Positions 18,910 through 26,367 of a DNA stretch of 64,000 nucleotides are shown here, piece by piece. Below the pieces are notes generated by a model. It saw only the letters and a program-made list of their open reading frames with translations, was not told the origin of the DNA and made no database searches. The stretch covers positions 1-64,000 of the forward strand of contig NZ_BCTQ01000032.1 of assembly GCF_001571365.1 (NCBI RefSeq), in the 5' to 3' direction. The DNA comes from Achromobacter denitrificans NBRC 15125 (GTDB lineage Bacteria > Pseudomonadota > Gammaproteobacteria > Burkholderiales > Burkholderiaceae_B). The position numbers and the translations under genes are program-made. Position 1 is the first letter of the stretch, and every line of letters begins with the position of its first letter.

Positions 18910-18929
18910 TTTCTTCTATCGAAAATATC

Positions 18930-19724
18930 ATGCCCAATATTCCGAGCGAACAAACTTGGGGTTTACCCAAGGGCAGCGATCAATTCGTGGAGGCTTTCGC
19001 GCGCGGCCTGGCGGTGATCCGGGCGTTCGGCCCGGGCCATCAGGCGCTGACGCTCAGCGAAGTGGCCGAGCGCACCGGGCTGACGCCGGCGGGCGCGCGC
19101 AGGCTGCTGTACACGCTCGTGACGCTGGGCTATGCGCGCAACGAAGAGCGCCGCTTCAGCCTGACGCCGGCGGTGCTGGAACTGGGCTACGCCTATCTGT
19201 CTTCGCTGTCGTGGCGCGATATCGCGCGCCATGCGGTGGAGGCGTTCATGCGCGACACCGGCGAGATCTGCACGGTGTCGGTGCTGGACGGCGACGACGT
19301 GGTGTACGTCGCGCGCGCGGAGATGCCCAGCCCGCTGTCGCGCCGCTTGGGGGTGGGAGAACGCCTGCCCACGCACGCGACTTCCAGCGGGCACGTGCTG
19401 CTGGCCGGCGCGAGCGCGCAGGAACGCGAGGCGTTCCTCGCCCGGGCGCCGTTCGAGCGCCATACGCAACACACGCTGGTCGATGCCGCGCCCTTGCGCC
19501 GCGCCATCGACGACGCGGCCGCGGCGGGATACGCGCTGGCGAGCGAGCAGCTGGAACTGGGCATCTGCGGACTGGCGGTGCCGATCCTGGACGAAAGAGG
19601 CCGCGTCGTGGCCGCCCTGACCACCAGCCTGAATCTGGCCCGGCACGATCTCGGCGAGATTCCCGCCAAGTTCTGCCCGAAGCTGCGCGAGGCCGCGGCG
19701 CAGGTCGGGCGGGCGCTGGGCTAG
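18930..19724 (+). CDS. IclR-family transcriptional regulator
   Basis: A 264-residue regulator. Residues from about 20 to 85 hold the winged helix-turn-helix (ALTLSEVAERTGLTPAGARRLLYTLVTLGYA). The C-terminal effector domain includes GEICTVSVLDGDDVVYVAR and the LELGICGLAVPILD segment typical of the PcaR/IclR effector pocket. ATG 18930 lies directly after an operator half-site, suggesting autorepression. It diverges from the dioxygenase-Bug pair, which it probably controls in response to their substrate. Confidence 0.92.
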   Translation: MPNIPSEQTWGLPKGSDQFVEAFARGLAVIRAFGPGHQALTLSEVAERTGLTPAGARRLLYTLVTLGYARNEERRFSLTPAVLELGYAYLSSLSWRDIARHAVEAFMRDTGEICTVSVLDGDDVVYVARAEMPSPLSRRLGVGERLPTHATSSGHVLLAGASAQEREAFLARAPFERHTQHTLVDAAPLRRAIDDAAAAGYALASEQLELGICGLAVPILDERGRVVAALTTSLNLARHDLGEIPAKFCPKLREAAAQVGRALG

Positions 19725-19778
19725 CCCGACGTCGGGCCAACGCGTAGCAATGCGATGGCCCAGCGCAGCCGTTTCGAC

Positions 19779-19807
19779 TTGCACGGTCCCTCAAATAACG
19801 CTATTAT
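19779..19807 (+). promoter_or_regulatory. sigma-70 promoter of the first tRNA-Arg
   Basis: TTGCAC and TATTAT are separated by exactly 17 bases, and the mature tRNA starts 20 bases after the -10 box. Confidence 0.75.
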
Positions 19808-19826
19808 TCAAGGCTTGCTTTGAAAC

Positions 19827-19903
19827 GCGCCCGTAGCTCAGCTGGATAGAGTACCTGGCTACGAACCAGGGGGTCGTAGGTTCGAATCCTGCCGGGCGCG
19901 CCA
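19827..19903 (+). tRNA. tRNA-Arg (anticodon ACG), copy 1
   Basis: A 77-base tRNA with encoded CCA. Acceptor arms GCGCCCG and CGGGCGC pair, the anticodon loop is CTACGAA, and the T-loop is TTCGAAT. It reads CGN arginine codons after A34 deamination. It is identical to copies 2 and 3. Confidence 0.97.
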
Positions 19904-19914
19904 GTTCCAGCAAA

Positions 19915-19963
19915 GCAAGTGCAGTAAAACGCAGTAGCAGTAAAACGCAAGTGCAGTAAAAAC
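19915..19963 (+). repeat. three tandem 16-17 base repeats between tRNA-Arg copies
   Basis: The units are GCAAGTGCAGTAAAAC, GCAGTAGCAGTAAAAC and GCAAGTGCAGTAAAAAC. They fill most of the spacer between tRNA copies 1 and 2 and end just upstream of the -10 box of copy 2. Confidence 0.8.
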
Positions 19964-19978
19964 GGCAGAATTTTCTGA

Positions 19979-19984
19979 TATAAT
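19979..19984 (+). promoter_or_regulatory. -10 element of the second tRNA-Arg
   Basis: A consensus TATAAT lies 17 bases before the mature 5' end. The -35 position falls in the short tandem repeats and is not consensus. Confidence 0.55.
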
Positions 19985-20001
19985 TTTGCCTCTTTGCCGG
20001 A

Positions 20002-20078
20002 GCGCCCGTAGCTCAGCTGGATAGAGTACCTGGCTACGAACCAGGGGGTCGTAGGTTCGAATCCTGCCGGGCGCGCCA
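20002..20078 (+). tRNA. tRNA-Arg (anticodon ACG), copy 2
   Basis: Identical over all 77 bases to copy 1, with encoded CCA, and 98 bases downstream of it. Confidence 0.97.
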
Positions 20079-20114
20079 AGTTTTCAACTTGGCCAATACA
20101 GCAAAGAAAAATGG

Positions 20115-20150
20115 AAAGGCCTTTGATCTTGCATCGAAGGCCTTTTTGTT
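20115..20150 (+). terminator. intrinsic terminator after tRNA-Arg copy 2
   Basis: AAAGGCCTTTGAT pairs with ATCGAAGGCCTTT (one G-T pair) around a 5-base loop and runs into T residues. Confidence 0.9.
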
Positions 20151-20205
20151 TTGCGGCGCGCGGCGGAACGCCGGGCCGAACCCAGCGTGAAACCCAGCCC
20201 GGCAC

Positions 20206-20982
20206 CTAGAAGCGGATCGTCACGCCCGCCATCGGGCCTTGCAGCACGGCGTCGAACTTGAAGCCGCTGCGGTTGTAATCCACGCCCAGGGCGCGGTAGC
20301 CGATGGCCGCCGAGACGTTCTTGCTGACGTTGTAGCCCAGCCCCAGCCCCATGTCCCAGTCCGCATCCGCGCCGCCCGCGCCGATCAGGCCCCAGCCGGT
20401 CAGGTAGAACTTCGGATTCAACACGTAGTTGCCCCGCACGCCCACCAGGCCGTCGACCCAGGTGGCGCCGTCGCTGCGCGTCCTATCGTTCAGGCGCGCG
20501 CCCTTGAGCGTGATGTCGGTGTCGACCGACCAAACCCGCAGCCCCGCGACTACGTCGAGTTGATGCGGCGAATTCTCCAGCACGGAATAGCCCATGCCCA
20601 GTAATCCTGCGAACGTGGAAGCCCGCACGTCGGCGCTGGTGGCCAGGATGCCGCGCGGCGTATCGCCTTGCGTGCCGATCTTGGTGTAGATCAGGTCGCC
20701 GAAAATGCTGTAGCGTCCTTTGCGCGCATCGCCGATCAACATGGCGCCGAAATCCAGGTTGCCGAACAGCTTGTCGAAACTCGTGTCGATATCGATGACG
20801 GCCAGGCGCGGCTGCGACACCTTGCCGGACAGGCCCGCGGCCCAGAAATAGGGCGTGACCGAGAATTTCCATTCGTCCGACGGCAGGCCGTCCGCGCCGG
20901 GCGCGGCTTCCGGTTCGGCGCCCAGCCCGGAACCGGCATAAAGCAGCCCGCAGACCAGGCAGCCAGTGATCTTCTTTTTCAT
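20206..20982 (-). CDS. outer membrane beta-barrel protein
   Basis: A 258-residue exported protein. Signal peptide MKKKITGCLVCGLLYAGSGLGA is followed by strands alternating aromatic and polar residues (KFSVTPYFWAAGL, YSIFGDLIYTKIG), a Gly-rich end and a terminal Phe in GVTIRF, the signal for BAM-assisted insertion. It resembles uncharacterised porin-like proteins without a known ligand. ATG 20982 follows AAGGGGT at good spacing, whereas the upstream extension to 21027 has none. It is monocistronic as far as can be seen. Confidence 0.8.
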   Translation of the reverse strand: MKKKITGCLVCGLLYAGSGLGAEPEAAPGADGLPSDEWKFSVTPYFWAAGLSGKVSQPRLAVIDIDTSFDKLFGNLDFGAMLIGDARKGRYSIFGDLIYTKIGTQGDTPRGILATSADVRASTFAGLLGMGYSVLENSPHQLDVVAGLRVWSVDTDITLKGARLNDRTRSDGATWVDGLVGVRGNYVLNPKFYLTGWGLIGAGGADADWDMGLGLGYNVSKNVSAAIGYRALGVDYNRSGFKFDAVLQGPMAGVTIRF

Positions 20983-21076
20983 CGCAACCCCTTTCCAGGC
21001 GGCGGCGTGACGGATCGGGTCCGCCACGCCAGCCTCAGCGCAAGTCCAGTCCGGCCTTAACGGCGCAACCCCGGCG

Positions 21077-22519
21077 TCAGCTCATCCGCCGGACAGGCGG
21101 GATGGTCCATGATCCGTTGATGATCGAGGGATCGCTTTCGTTGGGCCAGTAAAGGCGCATCATCAGGATGAACTTTCCCTTGGGCGCCGGCAGCCAGTTC
21201 GACTCCAGCTCGGCGCCGGGCGACTCATGCTGGATGAGCAGGTCGATCGAACCGTCCGGCTTCGCCTTCAATGGCTGGCGCGCGCTGATGGAATAGCGGT
21301 TCAAAGGGTTGTCGACGAAGAAGTAATCCGCGTCGTACATCGTCAGCGACCAGAATCCGGAAACGGGCGGAGTCAGCCCCTTCTTGAACGTCAGCACATA
21401 CTTTTCGGAGCCGTTGTAGACGCGCTTGACGGCTCCTGTGTCGGACTTCAGCGAGGTCGGGTAGATCGCGTCCTGCGGACGGTTGGCGCCCAGGCCGATG
21501 GCGGTGATCAAGGCGCGCTGGAGATAGTTGGTGCCGTAGATGCCGGTCTTGGTGGTGAAGCCCCAGCCGTCCACGTCCTGGATATCGCCGCCGCTGGCTT
21601 TGAAATGCGTCATGATCCTGCCGAAGCCGACCTCCGGAATGCGTTTCGCGATGGCCGGGTCTAGTTTGGATTTGTCGAAATCCTGGCCGGGCACGATGCC
21701 TATCGACGCCATTTTTTCCACCATCGGCGCGTCCGCCGCGCCAGGCGGGTTGCGCTTCAACAGGTCGGCGAACAGCGTGAAGTACTCCACCGCATCCATC
21801 CGGTTGACCTGGTCGCGGACGGACGCTTTCATGTCTATGGCCGGATCGACCTTGCCCTGGGGCGGCGTCCATTCCTTGCCCCAGGCTCTCAGCGGACAGA
21901 GTTTCACCTCGTCCTGCAGCTTGTGGACCTGGGCGTAGTCCTCCGGCGTGCCGGTACAGTAGATCCGGCCCAGCAGCCAGACGATGCTGGTAGGGGACTT
22001 GTATTGCGTCATGCCCGGCGGAACGGCGCCTTCCCAGCCGGGGCCGGTCACTACGAAGGTTTGCGCGCCGGTGCCCGTCGTGCGCTTGCCGGGCACGTCG
22101 AATACCGTGGTCCAGCCGTCCAGCATCGGAAACAGGGCGTAGCGGTCGTTCAGGTCGGGCAGACTGACGACCCAGGGCTCGTCGCCCACGTCGAGGAAAG
22201 CCGTGGTGTAGAGCGTGTCGGCATTGGGCGCCGTCACGTCCCGGAATTTGGCGTTCGGATATTCGCGCAGTTTGATGAGCTGTCCCATCGGCGCCCGCGT
22301 TCCCTTGGGTTCCGCGACATTGGTAATGACCCGCCGGGTCATCTCCATGGTGACGAGGGGGTAGGCGTACACATAGGCATCGGTCGCCAGGCCGAATCGC
22401 TCATCGCCTTCGGGCAAATCCATGACCAGGCCATCGACGCTGCGGGCGGCGGCGTCCAGGGTGCCGGCGGCCAGCAGGGCAAGGCTGCCAGCATTGAAGG
22501 TGCGACGTGTCAGTTTCAT
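21077..22519 (-). CDS. TAT-exported DUF1254/DUF1214-type protein
   Basis: A 480-residue protein with a twin-arginine type signal (KLTRRTFNAGSLALLAAG). Residues from about 40 to 190 fit the DUF1254 half (APNADTLYTTAFLDVGDEPWVVSLPD, RYALFPMLDGWTTVFDVPGKRTTG), and the C-terminal approximately 120 residues fit DUF1214 (FWSLTMYDADYFFVDNPLNRYSI, ending in an NWLPAPKGKF segment). The biochemical role of this family is not established. ATG 22519 has GGAG about eight bases upstream. A minus-strand hairpin plus T-run at 22567-22592 lies just before the start. Confidence 0.85.
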   Translation of the reverse strand: MKLTRRTFNAGSLALLAAGTLDAAARSVDGLVMDLPEGDERFGLATDAYVYAYPLVTMEMTRRVITNVAEPKGTRAPMGQLIKLREYPNAKFRDVTAPNADTLYTTAFLDVGDEPWVVSLPDLNDRYALFPMLDGWTTVFDVPGKRTTGTGAQTFVVTGPGWEGAVPPGMTQYKSPTSIVWLLGRIYCTGTPEDYAQVHKLQDEVKLCPLRAWGKEWTPPQGKVDPAIDMKASVRDQVNRMDAVEYFTLFADLLKRNPPGAADAPMVEKMASIGIVPGQDFDKSKLDPAIAKRIPEVGFGRIMTHFKASGGDIQDVDGWGFTTKTGIYGTNYLQRALITAIGLGANRPQDAIYPTSLKSDTGAVKRVYNGSEKYVLTFKKGLTPPVSGFWSLTMYDADYFFVDNPLNRYSISARQPLKAKPDGSIDLLIQHESPGAELESNWLPAPKGKFILMMRLYWPNESDPSIINGSWTIPPVRRMS

Positions 22520-22933
22520 GTTGTGGCTCCAACGAGAATACGGGGGGTTCACGAAAGGCTTCAAACAAAAAAAACCAGCCGCTGCCGGGTGGAGGGGCCG
22601 CGCTCGGGAAAAACGTATGGGATGCAGGAAACCGGGATTCGATAATCCCGGCTGCAGGCGCTGCGCCGCGTAGGGGCCCTGTGCAGTGATTCCCCGCGCG
22701 ATGACTGCTTATTCTGTCCAGATTGCACAGAAAAACAATTATTCGTTTGATGGCGGGCTTGCGCAACGGAGCGCGGATTAACCGGCGTTTTCGGACTATT
22801 TGTTTTTCGGCCGTTTCATGTATTTATTCTTGCGGGCATTTTTCCGAAGACTTTCCCGTCGGATTTTCCAAGGTTTTTTCGCGGGGGTTCGCACGGAGCC
22901 TGTTCCGCGGTTTGCCGCGCCGCGGCGTTTGCC
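22520..22933. other. intergenic stretch without a supported gene
   Basis: Apart from the minus-strand hairpin at 22567-22592 I see only short overlapping frames. The section 22720-22900 is T-rich on the plus strand with repeated TTTTC/TTCG words. No promoter could be assigned with confidence. Confidence 0.5.
22567..22592 (-). terminator. terminator of the small Cys-rich gene, or attenuator before the DUF1254 gene
   Basis: On the minus strand, CCACCC and GGCTGG pair (one mismatch) around GGCAGC, followed by eight to nine T residues. It lies between the upstream gene at 22934-23158 and the start at 22519, and could end the former or attenuate the latter. Confidence 0.4.
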
Positions 22934-23158
22934 TCAGGATTGCGCAGTCTGCTTCACGACCTGCTCTTGCGGTTTGATCTCGTCGTCGTCGAATCCCCAA
23001 TCCCCCACCGTATACCAGTCTTCGCCCAGCAGTTCGGCGGGGTGCATGGTGCGGCCCGAGCCATTGCCGCAGGCGAGCGAATCGGTGGGGCAATAGCGGT
23101 CGCAGCCCCAGCAGATGCGCTCGGGGTGCGTGGGATGGAGGGGAAACTTCTTGGCCAT
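22934..23158 (-). CDS. small Cys-rich protein, DUF3079-like
   Basis: A 74-residue protein beginning MAKKFPLHPTHPERICWGCDRYC. Four Cys (CWGCDRYC and a later LACGNG) suggest a zinc or iron site. The C-terminal half is acidic (GDWGFDDDEIKPQEQ). I recognise it as resembling DUF3079, a short conserved family without known function. The longer in-frame extension to 23296 runs toward the tRNA promoter and is rejected. Its role is unknown. Confidence 0.7.
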   Translation of the reverse strand: MAKKFPLHPTHPERICWGCDRYCPTDSLACGNGSGRTMHPAELLGEDWYTVGDWGFDDDEIKPQEQVVKQTAQS

Positions 23159-23297
23159 TGCCGGTTGCCTGATGGGGCGGCGCTCGGGGCGATTCGTCGC
23201 GTACATGTCCAGCGTACTGCGCATCCCGGGTGCCGATCCTTGACCTGGCGCAAACCGGATCGCCGGGGCGCGCGGCCCCGCCAGGCGCGAGGTCAAC

Positions 23298-23327
23298 TTG
23301 CGCGCCCCATTTATTCCATGGTATAAA
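23298..23327 (+). promoter_or_regulatory. sigma-70 promoter of the third tRNA-Arg
   Basis: TTGCGC and TATAAA are separated by 18 bases, and the tRNA begins 16 bases after the -10 box. Confidence 0.65.
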
Positions 23328-23342
23328 CACGCCTCTTTCGGG

Positions 23343-23419
23343 GCGCCCGTAGCTCAGCTGGATAGAGTACCTGGCTACGAACCAGGGGGTCGTAGGTTCG
23401 AATCCTGCCGGGCGCGCCA
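23343..23419 (+). tRNA. tRNA-Arg (anticodon ACG), copy 3
   Basis: All 77 bases are identical to copies 1 and 2, with encoded CCA. It is separated from them by about 3.3 kb carrying three minus-strand genes, and has its own promoter and terminator. Confidence 0.97.
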
Positions 23420-23476
23420 ACCTGATTCGGGATCGCGGTTTGCCGCGTTCCCACTGCAAGAAAACACCGCAAGAAA

Positions 23477-23518
23477 AAAAGCGGCTTGATGAGAAATCAT
23501 CAAGCCGCTTTTTTTTGT
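23477..23518 (+). terminator. intrinsic terminator after tRNA-Arg copy 3
   Basis: A 16-base perfect stem (AAAAGCGGCTTGATGA with its complement) closes on a GAAA tetraloop and is followed by T residues. Its A/T flanks are symmetrical, so it could also terminate the minus-strand gene ending at 23531. Confidence 0.93.
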
Positions 23519-23530
23519 TTTGCGCGATGA

Positions 23531-23779
23531 TCAGGCTCGCCGTCGGTCCACGGCGGTCAATGCGGTGCCGCTCTTGAGCAGCTGATAGGTCTGTCCGCCC
23601 AGCCAGGCGACTTTGTCGCCCGCGCTGGTGCGGCATACACAGTGGGTTTGGGGATCGAACCGCGACGTGCCCAGCGCGGAGTACGCGTCGGGATCCGAGA
23701 CGAATCGTTCAATGCGATACAACGTGCCGTCCGGAGCGGTGGCGAGGACGTCGGTAAGTCGTCTTGCTGTGCCGAGCAT
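23531..23779 (-). CDS. small protein sharing a domain with the adjacent regulator
   Basis: An 82-residue protein. ATG 23779 is preferred because GGAGG stands seven bases before it; the GTG at 23785 would overlap that site. Residues 8-75 align with the N-terminal part of the neighbour at 23911-24528 (shared pattern DVxxxxPDGxLxRxxR, a Cys-x-Cys, then WxGxxxYxxLxxGxxxTA). It therefore looks like the stand-alone form of a domain fused to a helix-turn-helix next door. I do not recognise the domain. It could be a small-ligand or metal-binding module. Confidence 0.65.
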   Translation of the reverse strand: MLGTARRLTDVLATAPDGTLYRIERFVSDPDAYSALGTSRFDPQTHCVCRTSAGDKVAWLGGQTYQLLKSGTALTAVDRRRA

Positions 23780-23910
23780 ATTCACACCTCCATGCGCGGG
23801 TCATTATTGATTCGGCGCCAGAGTCATTGGAACATTTCAGAGAGCCAGGCGGGAAGTCTCGTGTTCCGGCGGTGGCCAAAGACTGCCCATTCCTTCAGGA
23901 TGTACAGGCC

Positions 23911-24528
23911 TTAATGAATCGGTCCTCCCAACAAGGTATCGTCGAGCTGGTCGGGCGAGACGCCCAGGGCTTCGGACACGCGGTCCAGGATGACCTGCCG
24001 GGGCCGGGGGCGCGGCCGTTCCAGTTCGATATAGATGGAGTGGTCGACGCCTAGCCGGGCAGCCATGTCAGCGGTGCTGATATTGAGATGCTCGCGCCAT
24101 GCGCGGATCAGGCTCCAGTCGTTGCCGGTTTTGAGATTGACGACAGCCAATGGGACGTGGCCTTGGCCCGCGGCAAGCTTTTTGCGCGGGGCGGCTTTTC
24201 TGCGTGTGTCGTGCACGCCGCTCTTGGCGGCTGCGTTTTTGCCCGCGCCGCTCTTGCGGGCTTCACCGCGGGGCGCGGTGACGACGGATTCGGCGGTGAA
24301 GATCGCGCCGCCGTTGAGCTGGCGGTATTGATCGTTGCCGATCCAGCAGAGGGTCTCGCCGTTGTCCAGCATGCACTGACAATCCAGGTGGTAATTGCTG
24401 GGCATGCTTTCGAGCTGGGCGATGGTTTCGGTGGTCGTGGCGTGACGCACCACGCGGTGCAAGACACCGTCTGGCGAACGCACGAACACGTCGGGAAGTC
24501 TCCAGGAAAACGGAATGATTATCTCCAC
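23911..24528 (-). CDS. putative XRE-type regulator with an unrecognised N-terminal domain
   Basis: A 205-residue protein starting at GTG 24528. Residues 12-85 match the small protein at 23531-23779, including a DCQC motif and CWIGNDQYRQL. Residues 88-120 are a basic Ala/Lys-rich linker. From about 138 to 195 a helix-turn-helix of the lambda-repressor type is seen (SLIRAWREHLNISTADMAARLGVDHSIYIELE). It probably binds DNA and senses something through the N-terminal domain. The order sensor, linker, then HTH is the reverse of many XRE proteins. No ribosome-binding site is obvious, so the start is uncertain. Confidence 0.65.
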   Translation of the reverse strand: MEIIIPFSWRLPDVFVRSPDGVLHRVVRHATTTETIAQLESMPSNYHLDCQCMLDNGETLCWIGNDQYRQLNGGAIFTAESVVTAPRGEARKSGAGKNAAAKSGVHDTRRKAAPRKKLAAGQGHVPLAVVNLKTGNDWSLIRAWREHLNISTADMAARLGVDHSIYIELERPRPRPRQVILDRVSEALGVSPDQLDDTLLGGPIH

Positions 24529-24676
24529 GGCCGAAACCTATTGCGCCACTTTATCCCGCGGTGCGCAAGGAGGGATTTGGGGTTTCCCCTGGCAACGGCG
24601 GCGTCGTGGATTCGGCGCGACACCGACGTCGCGCATCCTCACGAATCTTCACGTCGCGCGGCGGCGGTTGGCGGAG

Positions 24677-25483
24677 CTAGCGCGCGTCGAAGCCGGCGCT
24701 GGCGAGCAACCGGGGCATGATGTCGGCGGCCGCGCCGCGCAGGTTGTGATGGGCGCTCGCATCCAGCGGCGTGGCCGCCGGGTTGATCTGCGCCACGATC
24801 GCGCCGGCGGCCAGCGCGCGCCGCGGCAGCTCGGCCGCGGGGTAGACCAGCGCCGAAGTGCCGATGCTCAGAAGCAGGTCGCATCGCTGCGCGGCGTCGA
24901 TCGCCGCGTCCCACGCATCGGCGGGCAGGCTTTCGCCGAACCAGACGACGCCCGGCCTTACCGGCGCGCCGCAGCGCGTGCAGGCGGGCGGCTCGATGCG
25001 CCGCCCTTCCTCGGGTTCGGACGGCGCTTCGGCGGCGCAGGCGTGGGGCGCCGCGCAGACGGAACAGCGCGGCGCGTGCAGGCTGCCGTGCAGGTGCGCG
25101 ACGCCGGTGCTGCCCGCGCGCTCGTGCAGGTCGTCCACGTTCTGTGTGATGACCCGTAGTTCCGGGACGTGCCGCGCCAGTTCGGCGATGGCGCGATGAG
25201 CCGCGTTCGGCGTCGCGCGCAGCACCTGGGCGCGACGCCATTCGTACCAGCCCCAGACGATGTCGGGCTGGGCGCGGAACGCCTCGGGCGTGGCCAGCGC
25301 CTGCGCGTCGAAGCGCGACCACAGCCCGGTCAGGGCGTCGCGGAAAGTGGCGATGCCGCTTTCGGCGGAGACGCCAGCGCCGGTGAAGACGACCACGCGT
25401 CGCGCCTCGCGCAGCGCGTCGGCCAGCGCGGCGGGAATGTCGTGGTGGGCGGGGGCGCCAGGCGGGCGCAGGGAGGAGGGCAT
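24677..25483 (-). CDS. cobB: NAD-dependent protein deacylase, sirtuin family
   Basis: A 268-residue Sir2-type enzyme removing acyl groups from lysine with NAD. Motifs in order are GAGVSAESGIATFRD, TQNVDDLHERAG, HLHGS with the catalytic His, a four-Cys zinc site (CSVC and CTRC), GVVWFGESLP and SIGTSALVYPAA. I chose ATG 25483, giving a normal sirtuin length; a much longer frame to 26179 lies antisense to the dioxygenase gene. No strong ribosome-binding site is visible. It diverges from the thiol dioxygenase gene. Confidence 0.93.
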   Translation of the reverse strand: MPSSLRPPGAPAHHDIPAALADALREARRVVVFTGAGVSAESGIATFRDALTGLWSRFDAQALATPEAFRAQPDIVWGWYEWRRAQVLRATPNAAHRAIAELARHVPELRVITQNVDDLHERAGSTGVAHLHGSLHAPRCSVCAAPHACAAEAPSEPEEGRRIEPPACTRCGAPVRPGVVWFGESLPADAWDAAIDAAQRCDLLLSIGTSALVYPAAELPRRALAAGAIVAQINPAATPLDASAHHNLRGAAADIMPRLLASAGFDAR

Positions 25484-25675
25484 GGTGATGATCGATCTGT
25501 CTGGAAGGCAACCCCATACGGGCAACCCGATACGCTGTGCGTGCCGGGGCGGACCTGCCAAGAATAGCCCGCGACGGATCACCCGGCCGGCGGCAGGGCC
25601 ATGGATGCGCATCCGTCCCGAATGGTAGATACTGTTTTTCCTATCTGGGATTTTTCTACGCCTTGGAGACACGCA

Positions 25676-26290
25676 ATGCCTGAATCTCTTGCCGGCCTGG
25701 ACCGGCTGCGCCGTTTCATCGCCACCGCGACGCGGCTGGCCTCGCCGACCGCGCTGGAGCAGGGGCCGGCGCTGGAGGCCGCGTTCGCCGACCTGGTGCG
25801 CCACGACGACTGGCTGCCCGAGGCCTGTACCGCCCCGCATCCGCAGTTCTACCAGCAGTACCTGCTGCATTGCGATCCGCTGGAGCGGTTCTCGCTGGTG
25901 AGCTTCGTCTGGGGGCCCGGCCAGTCCACACCCGTGCACGACCACGAGGTCTGGGGCTATGTGGGCATGCTGCGCGGCGCCGAGGTGAATCAGCGCTACC
26001 AGCGCGATCCGGAAGGCCGCATCGCGCTGGCGGGGCCCGCGGTCACGCTGCAGCCCGGCCACGTGGAACGCCTGTCGCCCGCCGAAGGCGACATCCATCG
26101 CGTGTCCAATGCCTACCCCGACCGCGTGTCGATCAGCGTGCACCTGTACGGCGGCAACATCGGCGCCGTGTCGCGCCACGTGTACGACCCGGACACCGGC
26201 CAGGCCAAGCCTTTCGTGTCCGGCTATTCCTCGCCCAGCGTGCCGAATCTGTGGGACCGTTCCGCCGCGGTGCGCGCCGCTCTCGCCTAG
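25676..26290 (+). CDS. cupin thiol dioxygenase (cysteine / 3-mercaptopropionate dioxygenase-like)
   Basis: A 204-residue mononuclear iron enzyme that adds dioxygen to a thiol to give a sulphinate. The cupin iron site is HDHEVWGYVG plus the later His of GDIHRVSN. At the position where mammalian cysteine dioxygenase has the substrate-binding Arg (YTRN), this protein reads FYQQYLLH, as in the Gln-type bacterial enzymes that prefer 3-mercaptopropionate. That preference is inferred. GGAG stands eight bases before ATG 25676. The gene ends about 60 bases before the IclR operator. Confidence 0.85.
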   Translation: MPESLAGLDRLRRFIATATRLASPTALEQGPALEAAFADLVRHDDWLPEACTAPHPQFYQQYLLHCDPLERFSLVSFVWGPGQSTPVHDHEVWGYVGMLRGAEVNQRYQRDPEGRIALAGPAVTLQPGHVERLSPAEGDIHRVSNAYPDRVSISVHLYGGNIGAVSRHVYDPDTGQAKPFVSGYSSPSVPNLWDRSAAVRAALA

Positions 26291-26346
26291 CGCGCCGGCC
26301 GCGCGCGCAAGCCTGTTCGCGCGCGGCGTCTCGTGCTATGTTTCCG

Positions 26347-26361
26347 TCCTAAATATTAGGA
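26347..26361. promoter_or_regulatory. operator before the IclR gene
   Basis: TCCTAA and TTAGGA form a perfect inverted repeat with an ATA spacer, 6 bases before ATG 26368. A near-identical site occurs at 28320-28338. Confidence 0.65.
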
Positions 26362-26367
26362 AAAATC

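Noticed and set aside
19721..19738. Self-complementary GCCCGACGTCGGGC after the IclR gene as a terminator.
   Set aside because: It has no loop and no T-run, so terminator function is not supported.
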